Part shown: piece after piece, positions 43,426 through 52,497 of the stretch
Layout of the letters: each line of letters begins with the position of its first letter
Numbering within the stretch: the stretch's first letter is position 1
DNA from: Comamonadaceae bacterium UBA2121
GTDB lineage: Bacteria; Pseudomonadota; Gammaproteobacteria; Burkholderiales; Burkholderiaceae_C
Assembly (NCBI GenBank): GCA_002331385.1
Contig: DCYB01000002.1
Coordinates: forward strand, 124,001 to 188,000
Direction of reading: 5' to 3'
Length of the DNA: 64,000 nt
The notes under the pieces: model-generated
Database searches by the model: none
Told to the model about the DNA's origin: nothing
What the model saw: only the letters and a program-made list of their open reading frames with translations
Made by a program: the position numbers and the translations under genes

Positions 43426-44479
43426 GCGTCCGTTCCCCCATGTCTGATTCTGCGTGCTGCCCGGCGACGTCCGGCGTCGGCAGGCGATCCATGCGTGCGC
43501 CCAAGCCGTCGAAGTACTCGGCCACAGCGCGCCATTGCGCTTCGCAGTCGTCCAGGGTGTTGATATGTTGTCTCAGGGCTTCACCACCGGGCAGTGCGCG
43601 CACATACCACGCGATGTGCTTGCGCGCGCTGCGCACGCCGGTCAATTCCCCGTATAGCTGATAGTGGTCGCGCAAGTGGTCCAGCAGCAGCCTGCGCACC
43701 TCCGCCACCAACGGCGGCGCAAGTGTCTCGCCCGTCGCCAGAAAGTGTCCGATCTCGCGGAAGATCCACGGACGGCCCTGCGCCGCGCGCCCGACCATGA
43801 CCGCGTCCGCGCCGGTCAACGCCAGCACCTCGCGCGCCTTGTGCGGGCTGTTCACGTCACCATTGGCCACCACCGGCACGCGCACGGCGGCCTTCACGGC
43901 GGCGATGGTGTCGTACTCTGCCGCGCCCTTGTAGCCCTGCTCGCGCGTGCGGCCATGCACGGTGAGCATCTGGATGCCAATGGACTCGAACGCGCGCGCC
44001 AGCGTCACGGCGTTCTTGTGCTGCTGACACCAGCCGGTGCGCATCTTGAGCGTGACCGGCACATTGCGCGGCGCGCAGGCGCTCACGACGGCCTGCGCAA
44101 TCTCGACCGCTAGCGCCTCGTTCTGCATCAGCGCCGATCCGGCCCATTTGTTGCAAACCTTCTTGGCGGGGCAGCCCATGTTGATGTCGATGATCTCGGC
44201 GCCACGGTCGATGTTGTAGAGCGCCGCCTCGGCCATCATGTCGGCATCGGTGCCTGCGATCTGCACTGCGATCGGGCCGGGCTCGCCGTCGTGGTTTGCC
44301 CGGCGCGAGGTCTTGAGGCTGTTCCACAAGTCCTTGCGCGAGGTGACCATTTCACTCACCGCATATCCCGCGCCCAGCGATTTGCACAACTGGCGGAAAG
44401 GCCGGTCGGTGACACCAGCCATCGGCGCGACAAATAGATTGTTCGCCAATGGGATATGACCAATGTGCAAGGCGGGCAT
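43406..44479 (-). CDS. dusB: tRNA-dihydrouridine synthase B
   Basis: 357 residues from the ATG at 44479. A flavin TIM-barrel enzyme that reduces uridine to dihydrouridine in tRNA. Motifs: NLFVAPMAGVTDRPFR (FMN-binding strand 1), INMGCPAKKVCNKWAG with the catalytic Cys, LKMRTGW, LTVHGRTREQGYKG, PVVANGDVNS and VMVGRAAQGRPWI. No Shine-Dalgarno sequence is visible before this ATG, so initiation may be weak. The open frame continues upstream to 44590 without family similarity. It is the first gene of the dusB-fis-purH cluster. Confidence 0.94.
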   Translation of the reverse strand: MPALHIGHIPLANNLFVAPMAGVTDRPFRQLCKSLGAGYAVSEMVTSRKDLWNSLKTSRRANHDGEPGPIAVQIAGTDADMMAEAALYNIDRGAEIIDINMGCPAKKVCNKWAGSALMQNEALAVEIAQAVVSACAPRNVPVTLKMRTGWCQQHKNAVTLARAFESIGIQMLTVHGRTREQGYKGAAEYDTIAAVKAAVRVPVVANGDVNSPHKAREVLALTGADAVMVGRAAQGRPWIFREIGHFLATGETLAPPLVAEVRRLLLDHLRDHYQLYGELTGVRSARKHIAWYVRALPGGEALRQHINTLDDCEAQWRAVAEYFDGLGARMDRLPTPDVAGQHAESDMGERTHEQEQH

Positions 44480-44655
44480 AGGAGGTTTTGGGAGTAAATG
44501 TGCGGCGTGGCGCTCGAGAAGAGGCAGGATTATAGCTGCCCAAATTTTAGGCAGCGCAATACCGATACAGGCGACGCGGACGGAATGCACATCACTTGAC
44601 GATTTGCACAGACTGACATTTGCGCGCGCCGCACAGGCCCTACACTTGCGCCAAT

Positions 44656-45180
44656 ATGGAAATCTGGATGCATCAACTGCTGGACTGGCTCGCGCTGCCG
44701 CAATTCGGGCTGAGCACCGTTTTCGTGGTCGCGCTGCTGTCCGCCACTCTGCTGCCGCTGGGCTCAGAGCCAGCCGTGTTCGGCCTCATCAAACTCAACC
44801 CTGATTTATTCTGGCCCGCCGTGCTGGTGGCGACCGCCGGCAACACCGTGGGCGGCATGATCAGTTGGTGGATGGGCCTGGGCGCGCACAAAGCATGGAA
44901 TGCAGCGCGCGCGCATCGCCGCGCAGGCCACCCGGAAGGCGAGCTCCCCAAGAAGCCGCGCGAACTCTCACGCACCGAGCGCCGCGCGCGCGTATGGCTG
45001 CGCAAGTTTGGCGCCAAGACCTGCTTTTTTAGCTGGCTACCGGTGGTGGGCGATCCGCTGTGCGCCGTTGCCGGATGGATGCGCCTGCCCTTCTGGCCCT
45101 GTGCGGGCTACATGGCCGTCGGGAAATTCCTGCGCTATCTGGTGATGACGTCGGTGCTTCTGCACCTCATGCCGGGCTGA
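44656..45180 (+). CDS. YqaA family (VTT/DedA-like) membrane protein
   Basis: 174 residues from the ATG at 44656. Family features: FVVALLSATLLPLGSEPAVF, GNTVGGMISWWMG and, after a basic cytoplasmic loop, FFSWLPVVGDPLCAVAGWMR. Three to four membrane segments. VTT-domain proteins are membrane transporters or scramblases of lipid carriers; the YqaA branch is uncharacterised. It converges with the 45196-45897 gene, with stops 15 bp apart. Confidence 0.85.
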   Translation: MEIWMHQLLDWLALPQFGLSTVFVVALLSATLLPLGSEPAVFGLIKLNPDLFWPAVLVATAGNTVGGMISWWMGLGAHKAWNAARAHRRAGHPEGELPKKPRELSRTERRARVWLRKFGAKTCFFSWLPVVGDPLCAVAGWMRLPFWPCAGYMAVGKFLRYLVMTSVLLHLMPG

Positions 45181-45195
45181 TACGCGCAGCCGCGC

Positions 45196-45897
45196 TCACG
45201 GCAAGAATGCCGGAGACAACCAGCGCAAGCCGATCGACACCCATTGCTCGCCACCGCCCATGCGATTGCCCGCGGTGGCGTCCACCTGCACGCGCTCCGG
45301 AACGACCCAATGGCGCAAGCCGATCTGGTAGAACGGCTTGCCGTCGCCCTGGCCGAACGTCTCCGCGATCAACCAGGAGCGCTGGCTCAGTTGCGTCTCG
45401 CTGCCCAGGCCCCAGGTCACGTGCTTGCGCCCATCACCCTGATCGCGCTGCCAGCCCACGTTGGTGTGCAGCACCACGCGGTCGTCCGCCAATGAAACGC
45501 TGAACGGCACGTAGCCATACCAGCTCGCACCACCCCGCTCGCGGGGATTGCGCACGGTGCCCAGCGCAAGGCCCCAGCCCCAGCCGTTGGCCTCCAGCGG
45601 CTTGAACAGCGTCTTGCCCTGCAGCACCAGCGCCGTGGTGTGTGTAGCGCCCTGCGTGCGCGTGGCACCAGCGCCGACGGTCACCTCCAGATTGCCGGTG
45701 AAGTTGCACGCGGGCTGCACCCAAAATTCGTTGCCCACGCCCTTGTCATGCCGCGCCCAGCTTTCGACCTGACACGCCTTGTCATCGACGATGCGTGCAT
45801 CGTCCGTGATCATCGGGCGCGCCGCGTGTACCTGCGCGCATACGCACAGCAGGCCCATGCCCGTCAGGGCCATCCTGATCATTGCAGTCGTCTCCAT
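45196..45897 (-). CDS. Exported hypothetical protein, possible outer-membrane beta-barrel
   Basis: 233 residues from the ATG at 45897 (METTAMIRMALTG). A signal peptide ends near CVCAQVHAARP. The mature chain is rich in alternating polar/aromatic strands (WGWGLALGTVRN, HVTWGLGSETQLSQRSWL, FYQIGLRHWVVPERVQVD) and ends in a hydrophobic/aromatic strand (VSIGLRWLSPAFLP), the pattern of an outer-membrane barrel. I do not recognise a named family. It is transcribed alone between yqaA and a Bug receptor. Confidence 0.7.
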   Translation of the reverse strand: METTAMIRMALTGMGLLCVCAQVHAARPMITDDARIVDDKACQVESWARHDKGVGNEFWVQPACNFTGNLEVTVGAGATRTQGATHTTALVLQGKTLFKPLEANGWGWGLALGTVRNPRERGGASWYGYVPFSVSLADDRVVLHTNVGWQRDQGDGRKHVTWGLGSETQLSQRSWLIAETFGQGDGKPFYQIGLRHWVVPERVQVDATAGNRMGGGEQWVSIGLRWLSPAFLP

Positions 45898-45973
45898 GGC
45901 AGTCCACCCGTCCGAGTCCAGATCGCGCCATTGTGCCTTTGCCGCGATGCATTCTGATGAACGCCGCAATCCG

Positions 45974-46975
45974 TCAATCCACCTGCAGTCCCAATTGCTG
46001 CGTCAGGCGCGCAAAGCGCTCCATGTCGTCCTGTATCTGCCCGGCAAATTCCGCTGGCGTTTGCCGCACCGGTGCATAGCCCTGCGCAGACAGTGCCTGC
46101 TGCATCGCAGGCTCGTCCACGATCTGTGTGAGCACCGCGTGCCATTGCTGCACCACCGCATCGGGCGTGGCGGCGGGCGCGAGCAAGCCGTGCCACTGCT
46201 GCGTCTCGAATCCCGGCGCGCCCTGCTCGGCCACCGTGGGCACATCGGGCATCTGCGCCAGACGCCTGGCCGAAGTGACGGCGATGGCACGCACCCGCCC
46301 GGCTTCGATCAACTGCGCCGCGCTGCTGGCCGTCACCACGCCAAGCGGCACCTCGCCGCCTGCGACCGCCGTGATGGCGGGACCGCAGCCTTTGTAGGGC
46401 ACATGCTGCAAGGGCACATGCACCGCGCGGGAGAGCATTTCTCCGGCCAGATGCTGCGGCGTGCCATTGCCGCACGACGCAAACGGAATGGGCGCGTGCT
46501 GCGTCGCACCGTGCAGCTCGGCCACCACGTCGCGGAGTTGCGTGTAACCGCTGGCCTGCGGCACCACCAGCACCGAGGCAATCGTGCCGGCATTGAAGAC
46601 GGCCTTGAAATCACGCTTCGGATCGAAATCCAGATGGCGATACACGCCCGGATTGATGGCAAACGAGCTGTTCACCATCAGCAGCGTGGCGCCGTCGGGC
46701 GCGGCCTGCGCCACATGGCGCGCGCCGATGTTGCCGCTGGCGCCGGGGCGGTTTTCCACCACCACGGTCTGGCCCAGACGCTCCTGCATTGCCGCGCCCA
46801 GTCTGCGCGCCAGCAGGTCCGTTCCGCCCCCCGCAGGAAACGTCACGATGATGGTGATGGGATGGTCAAAGCGCACGCCCGCTGTCACGGTGCGGGTCAG
46901 CCACACGCCCAGCGCAAGTGCCGCCGCCACACCGATCACCGCCCAACCTGCCGCCCGACGCGTCCACTTCATCAT
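45974..46975 (-). CDS. Tripartite tricarboxylate transporter substrate-binding protein (Bug/TctC family)
   Basis: 333 residues from the first of two ATGs at 46975, chosen because a strong CGGAGG site precedes it; the frame is open to 47023 but overlaps nadC. An N-terminal signal/membrane segment (AAGWAVIGVAAALALGVWLT) is followed by the Bug pattern: TIIVTFPAGGGTDLLARRLG, ENRPGASGNIG and LQHVPYKGCGPAI. Bug proteins bind carboxylates in the periplasm for TctAB-type carriers; many, as here, are orphan genes without a carrier. The ligand cannot be told from sequence. Confidence 0.88.
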   Translation of the reverse strand: MMKWTRRAAGWAVIGVAAALALGVWLTRTVTAGVRFDHPITIIVTFPAGGGTDLLARRLGAAMQERLGQTVVVENRPGASGNIGARHVAQAAPDGATLLMVNSSFAINPGVYRHLDFDPKRDFKAVFNAGTIASVLVVPQASGYTQLRDVVAELHGATQHAPIPFASCGNGTPQHLAGEMLSRAVHVPLQHVPYKGCGPAITAVAGGEVPLGVVTASSAAQLIEAGRVRAIAVTSARRLAQMPDVPTVAEQGAPGFETQQWHGLLAPAATPDAVVQQWHAVLTQIVDEPAMQQALSAQGYAPVRQTPAEFAGQIQDDMERFARLTQQLGLQVD

Positions 46976-47015
46976 CAACCTCCGATCACGCCAATCAGCC
47001 GCATCGCCGTCGCGT

Positions 47016-47885
47016 TCATGCATCCAGTCCGATGTCGAGCACGCGCGCGCTGTGCGTGAGCCAGCCCACCGCGATCTGGTCCACGCCCGTCGCGGCCACT
47101 GCCGCTGCGGTGTCGGGGGTGATGCGCCCGGACGCCTCCGTGATGGCCTTGCCCTTGGCCATGGCCACGGCGGTACGCAAATCGTCCAGCCCCATGTTGT
47201 CGAGCAGCACCACGTCCACGCCCAGATCGAGGGCCACCTGCAACTGCGCCAGCGTGTCCACTTCCAGCTCGATCTTCACCATGTGCCCCACCCCCGCACG
47301 GGCACGCGCCACGGCGTGCTCCACGCCGCCCGCGAGCGCGATGTGGTTGTCCTTGATGAGCACCGCGTCGTCCAGCCCGAAGCGGTGATTGCTGCCGCCG
47401 CCCACGCGCACCGCATATTTCTGCAGCGCGCGCAGACCGGGCATGGTCTTGCGTGTGCACGTCACGCGCGCCCCAAAGGGCGCAATCGCCTGCGCGATGG
47501 AGTGCGTGGCCGTCGCCACGCCGCTCAGGTGGCACAGATAGTTCAACGCCACGCGCTCCGCCGTCAGGATGGCGCGGCTCTTGCCACGGATGCGCGCAAT
47601 CTCCATGCCGGGGCGCAGCACCGTGCCGTCGCCGCAGGTCACGTCAAACGCCATGCGCGGATCCATCAAGGTGAAGGCGATGCGCGCCAGATCCAGCCCC
47701 GCCAACACGCCTTCCTGGCGCGCCACCAGACGCAACTCGTCCGTGGCGTCGGCGGGGACGATGGTGTCAGTCGTCAGGTCGCCCGCGCGGCCCAGATCCT
47801 CCAGCAGCGCCATGCGCACCATGGGCTCCAGCATCACGTCGGGCAGCGAAGGGACGGGCAAGGCAGCGGTGTGATTAATGCTCAT
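47016..47885 (-). CDS. nadC: Nicotinate-nucleotide pyrophosphorylase (carboxylating)
   Basis: 289 residues, converts quinolinate and PRPP to nicotinate mononucleotide in de novo NAD synthesis. Motifs: DLTTDTIVPA near the N-terminus, TRKTMPGLRALQKYAVRVGG, HRFGLDDAVLIKDNHI and the C-terminal VDVVLLDNMGLDDL. No Shine-Dalgarno sequence precedes the ATG; instead an inverted repeat abuts it (47886-47900). It is downstream of a Nudix-like NAD regulator on the same strand. Confidence 0.95.
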   Translation of the reverse strand: MSINHTAALPVPSLPDVMLEPMVRMALLEDLGRAGDLTTDTIVPADATDELRLVARQEGVLAGLDLARIAFTLMDPRMAFDVTCGDGTVLRPGMEIARIRGKSRAILTAERVALNYLCHLSGVATATHSIAQAIAPFGARVTCTRKTMPGLRALQKYAVRVGGGSNHRFGLDDAVLIKDNHIALAGGVEHAVARARAGVGHMVKIELEVDTLAQLQVALDLGVDVVLLDNMGLDDLRTAVAMAKGKAITEASGRITPDTAAAVAATGVDQIAVGWLTHSARVLDIGLDA

Positions 47886-47900
47886 ATTGAGTATTTCAAT
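47886..47900. promoter_or_regulatory. Inverted repeat ATTGA-N5-TCAAT next to the nadC start, candidate NAD-regulator operator
   Basis: ATTGA-GTATT-TCAAT sits directly upstream of the nadC ATG. The 8-mer TTGAGTAT inside it recurs 64 bp upstream (47951-47958) in the same intergenic region. Placement between the regulator and nadC suggests an operator for that regulator, overlapping the translation start region. Confidence 0.45.
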
Positions 47901-48025
47901 GGTAAAAAAAGAGGCGCAATTCCACAGTCAGCGCGCAATTTATGCTGAAGTTGAGTATATCTATTATTCGATGATCGCGTGCAGGTTGCACTGCTTCCAT
48001 GTAATCACCAAAAATGGCGAGGTCT

Positions 48026-48970
48026 TCAGCTGCGCGCCAGCGGCAGCTTGTTGCCCGACATGGCGCGTTCCAGAATCACGTTGCGCCGGAACCGGTACAG
48101 CTTGGCCGGGCGACCGGCTGTGCCCAGCGCGACCTGTCCGGTCTCTTCCACCAGCGCCTGTTGTTCCATCTGGCGGCGGAAATTCTGCTTGTGCAGGCCG
48201 CGCCCGGCCAGCGCCTCCACCGTCTGCTGCAACTGCAGCAAGGAAAACTCCGGCGGCATCAGCTCGAACACCACCGGGCGGTATTTGATCTTCGCGCGCA
48301 AACGCGCCATGCCCGTCGCCAGAATGCGCCGATGGTCGTGCCCCATGGCTTCACCCGGCAGCCAGTCCACCGACGGCTTCTTGCGTGCCGAGCGCCCCCG
48401 CGCCGATTCGGCCACCAGACCTGCTTCGAACAGCAGCTCATAGCGCTGCAGCACCAGCTCTTCGTTCCAGGCGTTGTCCTCCAGCCCGAACATCACCGCC
48501 ACCCGCTGCCAGCGCGCGCTGCGTTGGGCGCGGTCATCGGCCAGCTTGCTCCAGGCGCGCAAGCGCGGAATGACCTCGTCCGCCACCAGCGCACAGTCAC
48601 CCGCGCGCCAGTCCTCCCACGGGAAGTAGCGATACCAGTCCTGCCAGCCGTCCTGCGCAGGCGCGCCGGACTCGTCCTCTTCGCGCGTCAGCCCCAGATA
48701 GCTGATGGAGATGGCCCGCATGCCCAGCGCGTCCGAGCGATCGCGATCCGGAAACGTATAGAGCTGCTCCACATAGCCCAGCGGATGGTGCGTCTGGCTC
48801 TCCACCCACGCGCGCAGGCTGGCCTGCAACGACCGGTGGTCCGGCGAAAACGGCCCCGCCGGCAAGGTCAGCCCACCCTGCGTCGTCAGCACGCGCGGCT
48901 CGCCTGCGGTCACCGCCGCCAGGACGGCGACCAGATCGGCCTGAACAAGGTGCTGGGGGGACAAATTCAC
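48026..48970 (-). CDS. Nudix-related NAD biosynthesis regulator (NadQ/NrtR-like)
   Basis: 314 residues. The N-terminal half has a Nudix-like beta/alpha fold but no intact Nudix box (no GX5EX7REUXEEXGU pattern seen), so hydrolase activity is unlikely; RAISISYLGLTREEDESG is typical of this regulator group. The C-terminal ~90 residues form a winged helix (YRPVVFELMPPEFSLLQLQ, LHKQNFRRQMEQQ, GRPAKLYRFRRN) as in NrtR/NadQ regulators of NAD genes. The position just upstream of nadC supports regulation of NAD synthesis. The exact subgroup name is inferred. Confidence 0.78.
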   Translation of the reverse strand: MNLSPQHLVQADLVAVLAAVTAGEPRVLTTQGGLTLPAGPFSPDHRSLQASLRAWVESQTHHPLGYVEQLYTFPDRDRSDALGMRAISISYLGLTREEDESGAPAQDGWQDWYRYFPWEDWRAGDCALVADEVIPRLRAWSKLADDRAQRSARWQRVAVMFGLEDNAWNEELVLQRYELLFEAGLVAESARGRSARKKPSVDWLPGEAMGHDHRRILATGMARLRAKIKYRPVVFELMPPEFSLLQLQQTVEALAGRGLHKQNFRRQMEQQALVEETGQVALGTAGRPAKLYRFRRNVILERAMSGNKLPLARS

Positions 48971-49139
48971 GATGGGAACGCAGGAGCAATAGTCATGGGA
49001 CGTGGATGAGTTTAGTCGATGCCGGAGTCCGTCCTGCGCCCCGCCTCACACACAACCAAATGTCATATCTTGATGATGATTTCTCCCTACCCTTTTATTT
49101 CCAACCGCCTAAATTTCTTCCTATTGCAAAGGGACAGGC

Positions 49140-50030
49140 ATGAATATTGGTTTTATCGGTTTGGGACGAATGGGCTTCTCACTGGCGCGTTCGCTGTTGC
49201 GCAACCAGCAACCGGTCACGGTGTACGACATCAACGCGGATGTGGTGCGCCAACTGGTGGCCGAGGGCGCCACGCAGGCGGCGGATGTGGCCAGTCTGTG
49301 CCAGGGCAGCGACCTCGTCTTCAGCATGCTGCCCGGCCCACGCCAGGTCAGGCAGGTGGCGCTGGGTGAGAACGGCATCGTGCAGCACCTCCCGCCGGGC
49401 GCGATTTACATCGACATGAGCACCATCGACGTGGACACCGTGGACGCGCTGGCAGATGCCTGCGCCGCCGCGGGCATCCATTTTGGCGATGCCCCCGTCG
49501 GGCGGCTGGCAATGCACGCGGATCGCGGCGAATCGCTGTTCATGCTGGGCATCGACGAGCAGCATCTGCCCGCCGTCGAACCCGTGCTCTACAAGATGGG
49601 CACCACCATCTACCACTGCGGCAAGGCGGGCAGCGGCACGCGCACCAAGATCATCAACAACATGATGGTGCTGTGCTATTGCCAGATCAACTCCGAGGCG
49701 CTGGTGCTGGCCAAGTCGCTGGGACTGGATCTGCAAAAGACCTTCGACGTGCTGACCAACACCACGGCCAGCAATGGTCAGCTCAAGGAGAAGTGGCCCA
49801 AGAAAGTGCTGGCGGGCGATCTGACGCCGGGTTTTGACATCACGCTCGGCTACAAGGACATCTCGCTCGCCTCCAGCGCAGGCGCAGCCACACAGACCGC
49901 CCTGCCCGTCTGCGACACGACCAAGAACATCTTCCGCATGGCGCTCGCCGCTGGCAAGGCGGGACAGGACACCTCGTGCCTGACCGACTTCTGGGCCGAG
50001 GCCAACGGCATCGACAAGCTGCGGCTGTAA
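49140..50030 (+). CDS. 3-hydroxyisobutyrate-dehydrogenase-family reductase (YihU-like)
   Basis: 296 residues. The N-terminal Rossmann domain begins MNIGFIGLGRMGFSLARSLL. The substrate motif is FGDAPVGRLAMHADRGE, and the catalytic Lys is in GSGTRTKIINNMM. The DAPVGR and long C-terminal half (KEKWPKKVLAGDLTPGFDI) resemble the YihU branch, which includes sulfolactaldehyde reductase, more than the classical valine-pathway enzyme, but the true substrate is unknown. It is the first gene of the catabolic plus-strand cluster, divergent from the NAD regulator. Confidence 0.85.
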   Translation: MNIGFIGLGRMGFSLARSLLRNQQPVTVYDINADVVRQLVAEGATQAADVASLCQGSDLVFSMLPGPRQVRQVALGENGIVQHLPPGAIYIDMSTIDVDTVDALADACAAAGIHFGDAPVGRLAMHADRGESLFMLGIDEQHLPAVEPVLYKMGTTIYHCGKAGSGTRTKIINNMMVLCYCQINSEALVLAKSLGLDLQKTFDVLTNTTASNGQLKEKWPKKVLAGDLTPGFDITLGYKDISLASSAGAATQTALPVCDTTKNIFRMALAAGKAGQDTSCLTDFWAEANGIDKLRL

Positions 50031-50067
50031 ACGCATTCACATTCAAAAGATCAAGGAGACAACCACC

Positions 50068-51051
50068 ATGCCATTGAAGCGACGTACCCTTCTCGCGGCC
50101 GCCGCACTGTGCGCAGGCACCGGCCTGTTGGCCGCAGCCCCCGCCGTCGCGGCCTATCCGGACAAGCCCGTCACCATCTATGTCGGCTTCTCCGCAGGCG
50201 GCCCCACCGACATGGTCGCCCGCGTTTTGGCAGAAAAGCTCAGTCAGAAATTCGGCCAGAGTTTCGTCATCGACAACCGCGCGGGCGCCAGCGGGGCCGT
50301 GGCCGCCAATCTGGTGAAGAAAGCGCCAGCGGACGGCTACACGCTGATGCTGGGCAGCAGCAGCACGCTGTCGATCATTCCGTTCGTGCAAAAGGGCATC
50401 CAGTACGACTCCATCAAAGATTTCACACCCATCGCGCTGGTCGCCAGCTATCCGTACTACCTCACGGTTCCGGCGAATTCGAAGTTCAAGACCTACGACG
50501 ATCTGGTGACCTTTGGCCGGGGCAAGGACAACCACCTGAGTTACGCCTCCGCAGGCAACGGCGCCGTCAATCACCTGGCGGGCGAATGGTTCAAGAACGA
50601 CACCAAGATCAACGCGCTGCACGTTCCCTACAAGGGCGACTCTGCCGCCATCACCGACCTGATCGCCGGGCGTGTGGACTTCGCCTTCCTCGCGGGCGTC
50701 GTCGCCATTCCCCAGGTCACTGCGGGCAAGCTGCGCATTCTGGCCTCAGCCAGCGCATCGCCCGACCGGGGCCAGAAGGACACGCTGGTCATCGGCCAGC
50801 AAAAGCTGCCCGGGTTTGCCGCCGAACCATGGAACGGCCTGATGGGCCCGGCAGGTGTTTCCCCGGACATCGTCACCCAACTGAACACCGCCGTGAACGA
50901 GATCATGGGCAGCCCCGAGGTCAAGGCCAAACTGCTCACGCTCGACCAGTATCCGTTCACCGGCTCGCCCGCACAGTTCACCGACTTCATCCAGAAGCAG
51001 TCTGCGCATTGGGCCGGCGTCATCAAAAAATCCCACATCGTGCTGGACTGA
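50068..51051 (+). CDS. Tripartite tricarboxylate transporter substrate-binding protein (Bug family)
   Basis: 327 residues with a signal peptide (LAAAALCAGTGLLAAAPAVA). Bug motifs: TIYVGFSAGGPTDMVARVLA, DNRAGASGAVAANLV, LHVPYKGDSAAITDLIAG. It follows the first reductase by 37 bp with AAGGAGA before the ATG. It should capture the carboxylate substrate for the pathway; no TctA/TctB carrier genes are in the window. Confidence 0.9.
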   Translation: MPLKRRTLLAAAALCAGTGLLAAAPAVAAYPDKPVTIYVGFSAGGPTDMVARVLAEKLSQKFGQSFVIDNRAGASGAVAANLVKKAPADGYTLMLGSSSTLSIIPFVQKGIQYDSIKDFTPIALVASYPYYLTVPANSKFKTYDDLVTFGRGKDNHLSYASAGNGAVNHLAGEWFKNDTKINALHVPYKGDSAAITDLIAGRVDFAFLAGVVAIPQVTAGKLRILASASASPDRGQKDTLVIGQQKLPGFAAEPWNGLMGPAGVSPDIVTQLNTAVNEIMGSPEVKAKLLTLDQYPFTGSPAQFTDFIQKQSAHWAGVIKKSHIVLD

Positions 51052-51066
51052 GCGGAGCGCACACGC

Positions 51067-52497
51067 ATGCACTATTCGCAATTCATCAACGGCGAGTTCT
51101 GTAGCGGCACCTCGCCCGATCACTTCGACGTGCTCTCGCCCTCCACCGGCGCATTACTCGGCAGCTACGCCATGGCGTCGCCCGCCGACGTGGAGCGCGC
51201 CATCCGAAGCGCCAAGGCAGCATTTCGCACCTGGAAGCAGTCGAGCACGCTGCAGCGCTCCGCCCTGCTGCGCCAAACCGCCGACGAGCTACGCAAGGAC
51301 CGCGACCAGCTCGCGCACCAGATTGCCGCAGAGCTGGGCAAGCCCTACAGCGAAGCGCAAAAGGAAGTGGACGTTGCCGCCGAAATGTTCGAATGGTCCG
51401 CCGAGGAAGCGCGCCGACTCTACGGACGCGTGATCCCCGCGCGCGCGCAAGGCATCCAGCAGATCGCACAACTGGAGCCCTACGGCGTCGTCGGTGGCTT
51501 TGCTGGCTGGAACGCGCCCGCCATCACGCCGTCGCGCAAGATCAGCGCGGCGCTTGCTGCGGGCTGCACCATCGTCATCAAGCCGTCCGAAGAGACTGCT
51601 GGCGTGGCCCTGCTGATCGCTCATGCGCTGCAACGCGCAGGCGCACCCGCAGGCACGGTGAACATGGTGTTTGGCCATCCGGCGGACATTGCCGATCAGC
51701 TCTGCACCAGCCCCGACGTGCAGATGATCACCTTCACCGGCGGCACCGAAGTCGGCAAGCGACTCGGCGCCAAAGCCGCCGCGCACATGAAAAAGGCGAC
51801 GCTGGAGCTGGGTGGTCACGCGCCGGTGATTGTCTGGCGCGATGTGGACATCGACAAGGTGGCCGCTGCGGCGGTCGCCACCAAGTACCGCAACGGCGGG
51901 CAGATCTGCACATCGCCCACGCGCTTTCTCATCCATGAGAGCATCTACGACGCGTTCTGCACGCAGTTTGCACAGCACGCCAGCCAACTGCGCGTGCTTG
52001 ATCCGTTCGACCCGCAGGCCCAGATGGGCCCGCTGAAAAATCAGCGCCGCCTCGCGGCAATCGATCAACTGGTGCAGAACGCGCAGCAGTCGGGTGCACG
52101 CCTGCTGGCGGGCGGCAAACGCCTGGACCGTCCGGGCTTTTTCTACGAGCCCACCGTCCTCGCGCTCAACGACCTCACGGCTGACGCCATGCGCATCGAG
52201 CCATTCGGCCCCGTCGCGCTGCTGCTGCCCGTGAAAGACGCCGACGCAGCACTGGCCGAAGCCAATCGCCTGCCCTTCGGTCTTGCCGCCTATGCGTTCT
52301 CCAACGACATGCGACTGGCGCACCGCTTTGCCAACGAGATCGAGAGCGGCGTGGTCTGCATCAACGAATGGCAGGCCTCGCTGCCGGAAACGCCGTTTGG
52401 CGGCTACAAGGACAGCGGCCTGGGATCGGAGGGCGGCATCGAAGGACTGCGCGAATTCCTGCGTGTGAAGTGCGTGCGTCAGGGAGGTCTGGCATGA
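51067..52497 (+). CDS. Aldehyde dehydrogenase (NAD(P)-dependent, semialdehyde type)
   Basis: 476 residues. Catalytic Cys in NGGQICTSPTRFL, general-base Glu in LELGGHAP, NAD-binding FTGGTEVGKRL and the catalytic Asn in GFAGWNAPAITP (the usual WNFP is changed to WNAP). The C-terminal PFGGYKDSGLGSEGG is typical of the superfamily. It should oxidise an aldehyde or semialdehyde intermediate produced by one of the neighbouring reductase/dehydrogenases. It starts 15 bp after the Bug gene and overlaps the second reductase by 4 bp (ATGA). Confidence 0.9.
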   Translation: MHYSQFINGEFCSGTSPDHFDVLSPSTGALLGSYAMASPADVERAIRSAKAAFRTWKQSSTLQRSALLRQTADELRKDRDQLAHQIAAELGKPYSEAQKEVDVAAEMFEWSAEEARRLYGRVIPARAQGIQQIAQLEPYGVVGGFAGWNAPAITPSRKISAALAAGCTIVIKPSEETAGVALLIAHALQRAGAPAGTVNMVFGHPADIADQLCTSPDVQMITFTGGTEVGKRLGAKAAAHMKKATLELGGHAPVIVWRDVDIDKVAAAAVATKYRNGGQICTSPTRFLIHESIYDAFCTQFAQHASQLRVLDPFDPQAQMGPLKNQRRLAAIDQLVQNAQQSGARLLAGGKRLDRPGFFYEPTVLALNDLTADAMRIEPFGPVALLLPVKDADAALAEANRLPFGLAAYAFSNDMRLAHRFANEIESGVVCINEWQASLPETPFGGYKDSGLGSEGGIEGLREFLRVKCVRQGGLA

